A DNA stretch of 41,554 nt from a bacterium. GTDB lineage: Bacteria > Bacteroidota > Bacteroidia > NS11-12g > UBA955. The stretch spans positions 1 to 41,554 of the forward strand of contig JAQSCZ010000024.1 in assembly GCA_029945665.1 (NCBI GenBank), given 5' to 3'. Shown piece after piece: positions 31,824 through 39,773 of this stretch (its first letter is position 1; the number at the start of each line of letters is the position of its first letter). The notes under the pieces were generated by a model. That model was not told the DNA's origin, made no database searches, and saw only the letters and a program-made list of their open reading frames with translations. Both the position numbers and the translations under genes were made by a program.

Positions 31824-32879
31824 TTATTTTGTTACCAAGTCTTTGATTTCGTCATATATGATTTCTGATACAAACTCAGCACCTTCCTTGGTAAAATGAT
31901 AGCCATCGTAAAAGAATCTAGAATCCTTTGGTAAGCGGGCAGAAACATTGATAAATGGCAGTTTATTTTCTGTTGCAATATCGAAACTTGTTTTGTTGTA
32001 TTGTTTTAAAAGTAAAGATTTGGCCTTGCCATTGATAGCGCCAGTTTTTAGGGTGCCCAAATCAATATTGGTTACAACATCTTTCTCGTCGCCAAATAAA
32101 ATCGCTTGCGATACCAAGATTAGTTTTATTTGATTGGCTTTGCATGCATCGGCCAATTGTTGTAAATTGTTTTTGTATAGTTCTAACATTGGCTGCTCGC
32201 GGGCTATGCGCTGTAAAATAGCACTGTCTGACATTTCCAAAGTTGGATTTGTTTTTAAATCTAAAGCTTGATGATACAACATGTCTTGCGGACGTGGAAT
32301 ATGTTGACCAAATAGGATTGCAGAAATTGTTTTTGGAATCTGCAAAAATTGATAGGTCCTTTCGGAAAGCGTCAGTTCTTCTATGGGCGTTTCTTCAATT
32401 GGCGCGAGTTTTATATTGTCTAAGCCACACATCAAAATAACAAATCGCGGTTTCAACGGCAACACATTGGTCTTAAAAAATTTTAAATATTTCGAAGATA
32501 TGAGTCCTGCTGTTCCAGCATTGTTTAGCCATATATGCTCATCCTTTTTTTCTAAGGTTTTAAATAATTGTGTAGGCCAATCTGTGCCATCGGTTAAATA
32601 AGGACACTCGGTTGTGCTGCTGCCCATACAAATAATACGGTTGGTTTGTTTCTCATTGGGCTCGTTGCCCCTAAAACCCAAACTATTCGTACTAATGGTA
32701 ATGTCATTTTCCATGTCGATGGTATTAGGAATACCTTTGATAGTGTACGATTTATTAGGAAAAAGTTCGTAGGTTTCGATCGCATTTTTTCTAATAAACG
32801 GGTTGTAAATATGCAATAGAATTTCTGTTCCTAAAGAAATCATAAAGACCCAGTTTAGAATTTTTAGCGTCAATTTCAT
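31824..32879 (-). CDS. Membrane-anchored SGNH/GDSL-family hydrolase
   Basis: 351 residues starting MKLTLKILNWVFMISLGTEI, a single N-terminal membrane segment; a frame extension to 32906 is less likely. The SGNH blocks are present: CMGSSTTECPY (nucleophile Ser), NNAGTAG (Gly), LMCGLDN (Asn), and FYDGYHFTKEGAEF (Asp and His). These enzymes usually remove acetyl or other acyl groups from sugars or lipids. Position upstream of kdsC suggests, but does not prove, an envelope polysaccharide or LPS role. Confidence 0.8.
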   Translation of the reverse strand: MKLTLKILNWVFMISLGTEILLHIYNPFIRKNAIETYELFPNKSYTIKGIPNTIDMENDITISTNSLGFRGNEPNEKQTNRIICMGSSTTECPYLTDGTDWPTQLFKTLEKKDEHIWLNNAGTAGLISSKYLKFFKTNVLPLKPRFVILMCGLDNIKLAPIEETPIEELTLSERTYQFLQIPKTISAILFGQHIPRPQDMLYHQALDLKTNPTLEMSDSAILQRIAREQPMLELYKNNLQQLADACKANQIKLILVSQAILFGDEKDVVTNIDLGTLKTGAINGKAKSLLLKQYNKTSFDIATENKLPFINVSARLPKDSRFFYDGYHFTKEGAEFVSEIIYDEIKDLVTK

Positions 32880-32966
32880 TACTACAAAATTAGTGTTTTC
32901 AAGCATTGAATATTAATTTGTAAATGAATGATATAAACAATGTGCACTATTTAGCGCTAAATATTA

Positions 32967-32974
32967 TAATTTTG
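32967..32974 (+). promoter_or_regulatory. pyrH -7 element
   Basis: TAATTTTG matches TAnnTTTG and ends five bases before the pyrH ATG, implying a leaderless or very short-leader mRNA. No TTG is present at the -33 position. Confidence 0.45.
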
Positions 32975-32979
32975 CAGGT

Positions 32980-33687
32980 ATGAAATATAAAAGGATATTG
33001 CTTAAATTGAGTGGTGAAGCATTGATGGGGGAGAAGGAATTTGGCATCGATGCCAAAGTTTTAGAGGCTTATGCCAACGAGATTAAAGCAACCGTTGCAC
33101 TGGGTGTTCAAGTAGCTATTGTAATCGGTGGCGGCAATATCTTTAGAGGTGTACAAGGTGTTCAAGGTGGTGTGGTAGACAGAGCACAAGGAGATTACAT
33201 GGGTATGTTGGCTACTGTTATTAATGCCATGGCGTTACAAGGTGCTTTAGAAAAATTAGAAGTTAAAACCCGTTTACAGTCTGCCATTAAAATGGAACAG
33301 ATTTGCGAACCTTTCATACGCAGAAGAGCCGTTCGTCACCTAGAAAAAGGACGTGTGGTGATATTTGGCGCCGGTACTGGTAATCCTTATTTTACAACCG
33401 ATACAGCGGCTTCGCTAAGAGCAGTTGAAATTGAAGCCGATGTGATTCTTAAAGGCACACGTGTAGATGGCGTGTATACTGCCGATCCTGAAAAGCACAG
33501 TGATGCTAAAAAATATGATGTGGTGAGTTTCTCCGAGGTTTATGAAAGAGGATTGAACATCATGGATTTGACAGCCATTACTTTGTGCCAAGAAAATAAT
33601 TTACCAATCGTAGTCTTTGATATGAACAAACAAGGAAACCTAAAGCGCCTTATGGAAGGTGAAAAGGTTGGTACTTTGGTGAGTTAA
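32980..33687 (+). CDS. pyrH: UMP kinase
   Basis: 235 residues, the usual length. Amino-acid kinase fold: [14 protein letters not shown] (phosphate-binding Lys), [30 protein letters not shown], the ATP loop [20 protein letters not shown], and [17 protein letters not shown]. It phosphorylates UMP to UDP in pyrimidine nucleotide synthesis and is a hexamer. It stands alone here, without the common tsf or frr neighbours, followed by small unrelated genes on the same strand. Confidence 0.97.
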   Translation: MKYKRILLKLSGEALMGEKEFGIDAKVLEAYANEIKATVALGVQVAIVIGGGNIFRGVQGVQGGVVDRAQGDYMGMLATVINAMALQGALEKLEVKTRLQSAIKMEQICEPFIRRRAVRHLEKGRVVIFGAGTGNPYFTTDTAASLRAVEIEADVILKGTRVDGVYTADPEKHSDAKKYDVVSFSEVYERGLNIMDLTAITLCQENNLPIVVFDMNKQGNLKRLMEGEKVGTLVS

Positions 33688-33703
33688 TTTATCTGTTTTT
33701 TGC

Positions 33704-33916
33704 ATGAATAGACAAAAATTAAAAATGGCTATCTTGGTGTGGATTAGTATTTATCCGCTCATTACTTTGGTCTTTCTTTTTTTTGGTCCTTATTTGATTA
33801 AGCTACCATTGCTTTTAAGAACCTTGGTGCTTACTTTATTCTTAGTGCCTACCATGGTATTTGTTTTATTGCCCTTTTGGACCAAGGCGCTCAAAAGGTT
33901 TTTTAATAATTGGTAA
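33704..33916 (+). CDS. Small two-helix membrane protein
   Basis: 70 residues with two membrane helices (AILVWISIYPLITLVFLFFG and LLLRTLVLTLFLVPTMVFVL). The pattern WISIYPLIT...LPLLLRTLVLT...VP-x-MV resembles the membrane tail of some antibiotic-biosynthesis-monooxygenase-type proteins as I recall, here standing alone. Function unknown. It lies 16 bases after pyrH, and the TagI gene begins within nine bases of its end, so the three are likely one transcript. Confidence 0.75.
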   Translation: MNRQKLKMAILVWISIYPLITLVFLFFGPYLIKLPLLLRTLVLTLFLVPTMVFVLLPFWTKALKRFFNNW

Positions 33917-33924
33917 TTAAATAT

Positions 33925-34473
33925 ATGGAAAAGCCAACATCTTATTGTGCTGCAGTGGCTTTAATGGAGGCCGATAACCTCCATAAAATATACCACGATA
34001 CCGCCTATGGGTTTAATATCGACGATGACAATGAATTATTCGAACGTCTGGTTTTAGAAATTAACCAAGCTGGACTTAGCTGGACGACCATCCTTAAAAA
34101 ACAACAAAATTTCAAAAAGGCTTTTCATAATTTCGATATTAAAAAAGTAGCTGCCTATACCGAAAAAGATAGGGAGCGTTTGCTTAACGATGCCGGTATT
34201 ATTCGAAACCGATTAAAAGTAAATGCGGCCATCGTAAATGCGCAAAGACTATTAGAAATCCAGAAAGAACACCAATCATTTAAAAATTGGTTGTTGCTTA
34301 ACCATCCTAAACCCAAAGCCGAATGGGTGAAATTATTTAAGAAAACTTTTCTGTTTACTGGTGGCGAAATAGTCAACGAATTTTTAATGAGTATCGGTTT
34401 ATTAGAAGGCGCCCATATTCCGAGTTGCCCTATTTATAAGCAACTTCAAAATCAGAAGACTAAGGCCAAATAA
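33925..34473 (+). CDS. DNA-3-methyladenine glycosylase I family protein
   Basis: 182 residues from the ATG at 33925; the frame is open from a TTG at 33910. Family marks: SYCAAV (Zn-ligand Cys8), YHDTAYGF (His24), LFERLVLEINQAGLSWTTIL with the substrate-pocket Glu and Trp, and the C-terminal Zn pair GAHIPSC. TagI removes 3-methyladenine from DNA in base-excision repair. The E. coli enzyme has YHDNEWG; the Tyr form here belongs to a subgroup I recall from Bacteroidota. The protein also lacks the KRGFKFVG-type segment of E. coli Tag and has KKTFLFTGGEIV instead. It overlaps the convergent LysE gene by 14 bases. Confidence 0.85.
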   Translation: MEKPTSYCAAVALMEADNLHKIYHDTAYGFNIDDDNELFERLVLEINQAGLSWTTILKKQQNFKKAFHNFDIKKVAAYTEKDRERLLNDAGIIRNRLKVNAAIVNAQRLLEIQKEHQSFKNWLLLNHPKPKAEWVKLFKKTFLFTGGEIVNEFLMSIGLLEGAHIPSCPIYKQLQNQKTKAK

Positions 34474-35089
34474 ATACCAGCGTTAGCTTAATGCCAATGC
34501 CAATGAATACCAGTCCTGATATTTGATTTATTCTTTTTAAAACTAAGGGAGTCATCCATTGTTTGACTTTTGAGGCACCAAATGCAATTACTATTTCAAC
34601 TAAAAAAATACTAAATAAACTGGCTAAGAAGAAATAGGTTTTATCGTTTAAAGTATAGTTAAATCGAATGGTTAACATGGTGCTAATAGCTAGCCAACTG
34701 AAGAAATTAATGGGATTGAGCAGGTTTAATAAAAATCCATTGATAAAGAATATCCAGCCACTTTTTTTTTCTTCACTCATTAAGTGGCCTTCACTCATTT
34801 TTGGTTTTGCTTTAATTACCATCACCAAACCCATAATTATAAGTATTGCACCACCAACTATTGAAATAATGCTTTGATAGGTTTTTAAAAAGATGGCAAA
34901 ACCTTCACTTAGCAATGCCAATGAAATAAAGATAATATCGCATGCAATAACGCCCGAAGCAATATAAAAACCCGTTTTGTAGCCATGTTGTATGCTATTT
35001 CTAAGCAATGCGAAAAACACAGTTCCAAGCATTAAGCTTAGCGCTATGCCTGTCATAAAGCCCTCCCAAACGATGTTAAATAAATGCAT
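34460..35089 (-). CDS. LysE/RhtB-family exporter
   Basis: 209 residues with six predicted membrane helices. N-terminal FMTGIALSLMLGTVFFALLR and the later segment INGFLLNLLNPINFFSWLAI match the LysE family of amino-acid exporters, where a conserved N-x-x-NP motif precedes helix 4. Substrate not predictable. It converges on the TagI gene with a 14-base overlap of the two 3' ends, so antisense transcription is possible. Confidence 0.85.
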   Translation of the reverse strand: MHLFNIVWEGFMTGIALSLMLGTVFFALLRNSIQHGYKTGFYIASGVIACDIIFISLALLSEGFAIFLKTYQSIISIVGGAILIIMGLVMVIKAKPKMSEGHLMSEEKKSGWIFFINGFLLNLLNPINFFSWLAISTMLTIRFNYTLNDKTYFFLASLFSIFLVEIVIAFGASKVKQWMTPLVLKRINQISGLVFIGIGIKLTLVFIWP

Positions 35090-35145
35090 AAAACCGGACT
35101 TGATTTATTTTTATTAAAAAATGTAAAAACACGGATCGCAAATTA

Positions 35146-35153
35146 TAACTTTG
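35146..35153 (+). promoter_or_regulatory. rbfA -7 element
   Basis: TAACTTTG matches TAnnTTTG, 12 bases before the preferred ATG at 35166. It lies in front of the alternative in-frame start at 35151 and so favours 35166. Confidence 0.45.
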
Positions 35154-35165
35154 CATTGGATTTTT

Positions 35166-35552
35166 ATGAGTACACGTACAGAAAAGTTTAACAGAGAAAT
35201 GCAAAGGGAACTTGGCGTTATTTTTCAATCACGCACACACGATTGGTTCGAAGGTGCCTTTATAACAGTAACAGAGGTAACTGCTAGTCCTGACCTAGGC
35301 TATATCAAAGTGTATTTGAGTTTGTATAATACCAAAAACAGAGAGGCTACCATGCAGAATGTGAATTTATACAATAAGCATATTCGCAAAGAATTGGCTG
35401 GAAAAATAAAACACTCTGTTCGCATCATTCCTGAACTCGCTTTCTTCGAAGACAAAAGCTTGGACAATGTCAATAAATTTGAAAAGATTTTTGATAATTT
35501 GGCCAAAGAACGCGAAGACAGGGAAAATAAGAAGCATGATAAGGACAGTTAA
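35166..35552 (+). CDS. rbfA: 30S ribosome-binding factor RbfA
   Basis: 128 residues starting MSTRTEKFNREMQRELGVIF. The KH-fold pattern is typical: ITVTEVTASPDLGYIKVYLS, HIRKELAGKIKHSVRIIPEL, FFEDKSLDNVNKFEKIFDNL, followed by a short charged tail (KEREDRENKKHDKDS). It assists maturation of the 16S rRNA 5' end and cold adaptation. The next gene, a LolC/E-like permease, starts 32 bases later; I recall the same pairing in other Bacteroidota genomes. Confidence 0.93.
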   Translation: MSTRTEKFNREMQRELGVIFQSRTHDWFEGAFITVTEVTASPDLGYIKVYLSLYNTKNREATMQNVNLYNKHIRKELAGKIKHSVRIIPELAFFEDKSLDNVNKFEKIFDNLAKEREDRENKKHDKDS

Positions 35553-35584
35553 ATCAGACCACCAAAAGAAGTGGTAAGCAACCT

Positions 35585-36784
35585 ATGAAAGCCCAATATT
35601 TTATAGCACTTAGGTATTTGTTTGCTAAAAAGAAACGCAATGCAATAAATGTTATTTCAGGCATAGCCATGTTAGCTTTTGCAGTTTGCACCGCAGCACT
35701 TATTATAATTTTAAGCACAATGAACGGATTCGAAGAATTGATTTTTTCGATGTACAACAAGTTTAATCCTGAAATAAAAATCACCCTCAGTGAAGGCAAA
35801 GTATTTGAAGAGCGGTGGGTGCAGAATAAATTAAAAAATATCCAAGGTATTCAATTTATTTCGCCAGTATTAGAAGATAATGCGGTGATACGCAACCGCG
35901 ATTACCAAACCGTTTGTACCATAAAAGGTGTTGATTCTGCTTATTTTATGAAAACAGGTATGAAATCGCAAATCACAGAAGGACAGGCCCTCATTTCAAA
36001 AAATAATATTAATTATGTGATATTAGGTGCGGGAATCAGTCAGAAAGTAAATGCCAACATCAATGGTCCATTTAGTCTACTGTCTTTTATAACGCCAAAA
36101 CGAGGCGATTATAGTGTAAGCGATCCAGATGCCATCAATCAAATGGAAATTGAGCCTTCGGGTGTCATTACCATGGACGAAACCGTGAACAACCGCTATG
36201 TCTATGTGCCAATAGGTTTTGCCCGCGAATTATTCGAACGCCCGAATATGTTAACCTCTATCGAATTAAAATTAAAAGATCCCAATGCCGTTGAATCAAC
36301 AATCGAAAAGCTTGAAGAAACACTTGGAGCCAAATATAAAGTTCAGAACCGCATGCAACAGCAAGCGTCCTTATACAAAATGTTTAAAAGTGAGAAGTGG
36401 GCCAGCTATGCCATCCTTACATTTATTTTATTAATAGCCGCCTTTAATGCTTTAGGTAGTTTAACCATGTTGGTAATCGAAAAGCAAGGCGATATAAAGA
36501 CCTTAACAGGGATGGGTGCTAGTCATGCTTTTATCCGCACCATTTTCTTTAGCAATGGCGTATTAATTGCACTTATAGGCTGTCTAATTGGGTTATTCTT
36601 TGGCATAGGTTTAGTATGGGCCCAGCAAGAATATGGTTTCGTTAAATTAACAGGTGCTATTGTAGAAAGCTATCCTGTAAAATTAATTTTAAATGATGTC
36701 TTATTGGTAAGCGGCACTGCTCTGGGATTGGGTTTGTTAACGGGTATCTATCCTGCACTAAAGTCGGTGAAGGGGGTTAATTAG
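35585..36784 (+). CDS. FtsX-family ABC permease, LolC/LolE-like
   Basis: 399 residues. The first membrane segment follows a basic start (YLFAKKKRNAINVISGIAML), a large periplasmic MacB/LolE-type domain lies at ~50-260, and three C-terminal membrane segments follow (WASYAILTFILLIAAFNALG, FFSNGVLIALIGCLIGLFFG, LLVSGTALGLGLLTGIYPAL). The motif KQGDIKTLTGMGAS next to the cytoplasmic loop is characteristic of LolC/E. Such permeases release lipoproteins from the inner membrane with a separate ATPase, which is not encoded next to it here. Confidence 0.88.
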   Translation: MKAQYFIALRYLFAKKKRNAINVISGIAMLAFAVCTAALIIILSTMNGFEELIFSMYNKFNPEIKITLSEGKVFEERWVQNKLKNIQGIQFISPVLEDNAVIRNRDYQTVCTIKGVDSAYFMKTGMKSQITEGQALISKNNINYVILGAGISQKVNANINGPFSLLSFITPKRGDYSVSDPDAINQMEIEPSGVITMDETVNNRYVYVPIGFARELFERPNMLTSIELKLKDPNAVESTIEKLEETLGAKYKVQNRMQQQASLYKMFKSEKWASYAILTFILLIAAFNALGSLTMLVIEKQGDIKTLTGMGASHAFIRTIFFSNGVLIALIGCLIGLFFGIGLVWAQQEYGFVKLTGAIVESYPVKLILNDVLLVSGTALGLGLLTGIYPALKSVKGVN

Positions 36785-37097
36785 GGGAAACAAATAAGGT
36801 TAAGATTAGAGATTTTACTCTGTAAAAACAGAAACCATTTAACACAAAGCAAAGCTTCATTGACGCAATAATAAAAAATTAAATTGTCAATAATAGTCGC
36901 AAAAGAAGGATGCATTTTCTTTGTGTTCTTTTTTGATTTGTTTTTTATTTTTCAATGGAATCAAAGTTGCATCATGATGTTGTTAAATTGTACTATTCTC
37001 GGTGTTTTTTGCCAACAATTCCATTCTTGTTATTATATTTAAGAAGGTACTTTTGGAATTAACATAATAAGAATGAAAAACGATTGTCTTTTAATAA
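36785..37097. other. Intergenic, decayed REP-like repeat
   Basis: No gene. AACACAAAGCAAAGCTTC and TTTCTTTGTGTTCTTTTTTG look like degenerate, inverted remains of the CACAAAGG/CTTCGTG part of the repeat units near 5-7 kb. Confidence 0.35.
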
Positions 37098-37120
37098 AAA
37101 AAGGGGGTATGTCCCTTTTT
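37098..37120 (-). terminator. Terminator of the exported-protein gene
   Basis: AAAAAGGG pairs with CCCTTTTT across a 7-base loop. On the minus strand it lies 20 bases after the stop at 37141 and is followed by a T-run. Confidence 0.7.
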
Positions 37121-37140
37121 CCCAGAGGGAGGGATACAAT

Positions 37141-38397
37141 TTACAAACCTAATTTAAATAAAAATAAATGAAGATTTTGCCGACCTGTTCTACCATCTTT
37201 TGTGTAGTGAATGGATAAGTCTCCATTCAAGTCAATTTTATCAGACATAATTTTAGGTACTATCATATAGTCACCACATATATTCCATTCTGATTCTATA
37301 CCTATTAAAGGGAAATACAACATTTCCTTTTTCAATTTAGTTACATCTAATCTTTCGCAAATTGAATGGTTATCTAATCTTAATCCCTTATATTTTAACA
37401 GCCATTTTTGGGTTGGTTTATCTAATACCCAAATATCCAAATATTGAGTATACGATTTATTAAACCAATAACAAGTATCACATTTATTTTCATATAGAAC
37501 ACTAAGTATTGAATCTCCACCTAATTTTATTGCATAGATTTGCGATTTATTTTCGCACTGTTTATCTAAGGAATCTAAAAGTGCCAATGTTGGTTTTATT
37601 GAATAACGTGCGTGTATATTTCTAATATATTCTGATGAAACAAATTGAGATTTATCGAAAGTTCTAGAAAGTGTATCGTATTTGTTTAAAATTAAATTTT
37701 TTAATACTATTTCATATTTGTCAGCTGTTGCTTTGGCAATTGTATTATCGGAAATATCTATGTATTTATTACCTCTATTAATACCTAAGAAATTAATCCC
37801 ATTTATTGAAATCTCTTCAATTGTATTTATTTTTTTTGTAGTGGGATCATAGTTTTTTATAGATTTATCCTCAACACTTCTCTCGCCTATTTGCCATTCA
37901 TAAAATGTGATTGAGCTGTTTGAATTAATGAAAAAATGTCTATAATTATTGGTCCACTTTAGATTTAACTCCGATATTTCTTTGCTTTCAAGATTATAAA
38001 AATAAGTCGAATTTCTTGAGAATATACTTAGGATATTTAAAGTGATACTATAATCATAAATTTCATTAAAAGAAATACCTTTCTTTATGTAAAATGTATC
38101 CTTCCTCTCCGATTTAATTTGTTCTCTTATTAAAACTAAATCATTTTCATTTTTTAAATAATCATTTATCAAGATATATATATATCCATTCTTGAACCTC
38201 AATTTTGCTTCTTTTGCAATAGTTGAAGATGGTAAATTAAATGAAATGACTTTTTCCAATTTTAGAATTTGTCCAAAATTATTTGTTTGGGACGTTAATG
38301 ATAAAGAACTTATGAAAACGATGAAAAATTTTATTGCACTAAAAAAAATCCTACCTCCTTTTGGAGGTAGGATTTTTTCAAATCGTATAATTACCAT
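37141..38397 (-). CDS. Exported protein of unknown function (start uncertain)
   Basis: Up to 418 residues. Counting from the ATG at 38397, whose first bases overlap the previous gene's stop (ATGGTAA), the first 21 residues (MVIIRFEKILPPKGGR...) are encoded across a strong terminator stem. A typical signal peptide, KFFIVFISSLSLTSQ, directly follows an ATA codon at 38334-38332, and no ATG, GTG or TTG lies near it in frame. The mature part is rich in β-strands and ends with LHLFLFKLGL. It has no domain I recognise; a β-propeller like those in some Bacteroidota exported proteins is a guess. AT-rich. Confidence 0.6.
   Translation of the reverse strand: MVIIRFEKILPPKGGRIFFSAIKFFIVFISSLSLTSQTNNFGQILKLEKVISFNLPSSTIAKEAKLRFKNGYIYILINDYLKNENDLVLIREQIKSERKDTFYIKKGISFNEIYDYSITLNILSIFSRNSTYFYNLESKEISELNLKWTNNYRHFFINSNSSITFYEWQIGERSVEDKSIKNYDPTTKKINTIEEISINGINFLGINRGNKYIDISDNTIAKATADKYEIVLKNLILNKYDTLSRTFDKSQFVSSEYIRNIHARYSIKPTLALLDSLDKQCENKSQIYAIKLGGDSILSVLYENKCDTCYWFNKSYTQYLDIWVLDKPTQKWLLKYKGLRLDNHSICERLDVTKLKKEMLYFPLIGIESEWNICGDYMIVPKIMSDKIDLNGDLSIHYTKDGRTGRQNLHLFLFKLGL
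38343..38378 (-). terminator. Very strong hairpin terminator after the upstream gene
   Basis: A 16-bp perfect stem with a 4-base loop (arms AAAAAATCCTACCTCC and its complement) ends in a T-run on the minus strand, 12 bases after the stop of the gene at 38391-38996. It also lies inside the 5' end of the downstream frame if that starts at 38397. The stem hides a GGAGGT sequence. Confidence 0.9.
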
Positions 38398-38996
38398 GAA
38401 ATTGACTCTTTATATACGTTAATTGTTTCAAGGCCACTAACTGTAGACCACTCAACTGTAAATCTCCAAGTCTCACCGGAAGTAACATTAACGTAATCAT
38501 CATAATGCGTTCCAGTTATAACACTACCTGAAATTTGGGTTAACGCATATTGGAATTGGGCATTTCCACAAGTTGCATCAAAAGCTGGGCTGACAGGTGG
38601 ATCATTAGGTCTAACCATTGAAGTAGGACAGGAACTTGTTCCAACTCCAGAACAATTAATACTCACTTGATCTATAATTTCAGTTCTACCATTGGCATAC
38701 GTATACTCTACTATTTCAACTGTTCTATCGGCAGTATTACAACCCGGAAAGCAACCAGATTTTAATCTTGAAACTACAAGAGTTCTGTTAGAAAAAGCGG
38801 AATTAGCGAATAATGCAATTGTTAATGTGAGAATTGCAATTTTAAAATTAATTTTTTTTATATTGTTGTATAATTTAATTAAAACAAAGCTAGTAGAATA
38901 TAATTGAAAAACAAATGTAAATAAATCCAAAACTATTTTTTTTATATTAAATAGTTGATATTCAGTGTTAAAAAGTTTGCCAAAATTCAAATTCAT
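38391..38996 (-). CDS. Exported Cys-containing protein of unknown function (start uncertain)
   Basis: Up to 201 residues from the ATG at 38996. The first ~45 of these look like translated AT-rich non-coding DNA. A textbook signal peptide, KKINFKIAILTLTIALFANS then AFS, follows an ATA codon at 38861-38859. From there the protein is ~156 residues. The mature part has five Cys (KSGCFPGCNTA, INCSGVG, SSCPTS, ATCGNA) and a β-rich C-terminus (WRFTVEWSTVSGLETINVYK). No family recognised. It ends in a strong terminator, and its stop overlaps the ATG at 38397. Confidence 0.55.
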   Translation of the reverse strand: MNLNFGKLFNTEYQLFNIKKIVLDLFTFVFQLYSTSFVLIKLYNNIKKINFKIAILTLTIALFANSAFSNRTLVVSRLKSGCFPGCNTADRTVEIVEYTYANGRTEIIDQVSINCSGVGTSSCPTSMVRPNDPPVSPAFDATCGNAQFQYALTQISGSVITGTHYDDYVNVTSGETWRFTVEWSTVSGLETINVYKESISW

Positions 38997-39673
38997 AGTG
39001 TTAAAGTATGATTTAAAGTATTTTAAAGCTTTGCTTTCTTTTTTTAAGCTAATAATACCTTTTTCGCTTTATCAATTCGGTTATCATTTGTTTCAATATT
39101 TTATTTATAGCATAAAGCTAGAAATTAATAATTACATCTCTAAAAAAAACGTTGAGTATCCAATTGTGAAAAGAGAAGTACAAGCAAATTTTCGACTTAT
39201 TTATAAACGCAACTAATTTGTTGAAGAATTATTTTAATAAGACTGTATTTAAGAACTACTTTGCTGTACAATTCAAATGTATATATTTATTTTTGCTTTA
39301 AAATATAAATTATAGATTAGTATTCTATTTATATGATTTACATAGATAAAGTTTGTGGAGTAATTATTGAATAGAGTAATTTTTCCAAAACAATTACATT
39401 ACAATTTACATAAATTCCAATCGTTTTTTATACTGTAGATTTAATTTTATTAGAACAAATAAATCATTCTCCCAATAAGGCTATGCGAGAATCGAGCCTT
39501 GGTACAAGCGATTTTGAATTAATTTGATAGCTCATAAACCATACAAATATATAATAATATCAAGAAAAATATGTTTTCCGAATGGCGCTAGGTTTACAAG
39601 TTAAAAAATGAATGAAAAGATATTGTGTTTTAAAATTCACAGTGGGTTCGGGCCCCTCTTTCTCCTCGGAAGC
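38997..39673. other. ~680-base AT-rich region, no gene seen
   Basis: Stops in all frames except short, GTG- or TTG-started runs of low-complexity residues. At 39642-39670 the sequence GTGGGTTCGGGCCCC followed by CTCTTTCTCCTCGGA resembles the T-arm and acceptor 3' part of a tRNA-Ser but has GGGC where tRNAs carry GAAT or GAGT; it is treated as a possible attachment-site remnant only. Confidence 0.35.
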
Positions 39674-39701
39674 ACAACTTCGCAACTAGTTGCGAAGTTG
39701 T
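39674..39701. promoter_or_regulatory. 28-base perfect palindrome
   Basis: ACAACTTCGCAACT followed directly by its exact reverse complement AGTTGCGAAGTTGT. It lies about 75 bases upstream of the AbiE-type genes and 24 bases from the second inverted repeat. It could be a distal operator or a cruciform/terminator end. Confidence 0.6.
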
Positions 39702-39724
39702 CTATAGTTCATATAATTTCAATA

Positions 39725-39769
39725 TGTCCAGTTTTTTTACTAATAAACTGGACAAAATAATTATATTTG
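39725..39769 (+). promoter_or_regulatory. Operator and promoter of the AbiE-type pair
   Basis: A 10-base inverted repeat (TGTCCAGTTT, 10-base loop, AAACTGGACA at 39745-39754) overlaps the region where the -33 box would lie, and the -7 element TATATTTG is at 39762-39769. AbiEi antitoxins are known to repress their own operon by binding inverted repeats. The -7 box ends five bases before the GTG start, so the mRNA may be leaderless. Confidence 0.65.
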
Positions 39770-39773
39770 TGTC

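Noticed and set aside
38965-39216. 83-codon plus-strand frame in the AT-rich region
   Set aside because: GTG start, residues dominated by Phe, Leu, Lys and Tyr as expected for translated AT-rich DNA, no support from context.
39642-39670. A tRNA gene
   Set aside because: Only a 3' end-like part is present; no D-arm, anticodon arm or matching 5' acceptor strand is seen upstream.
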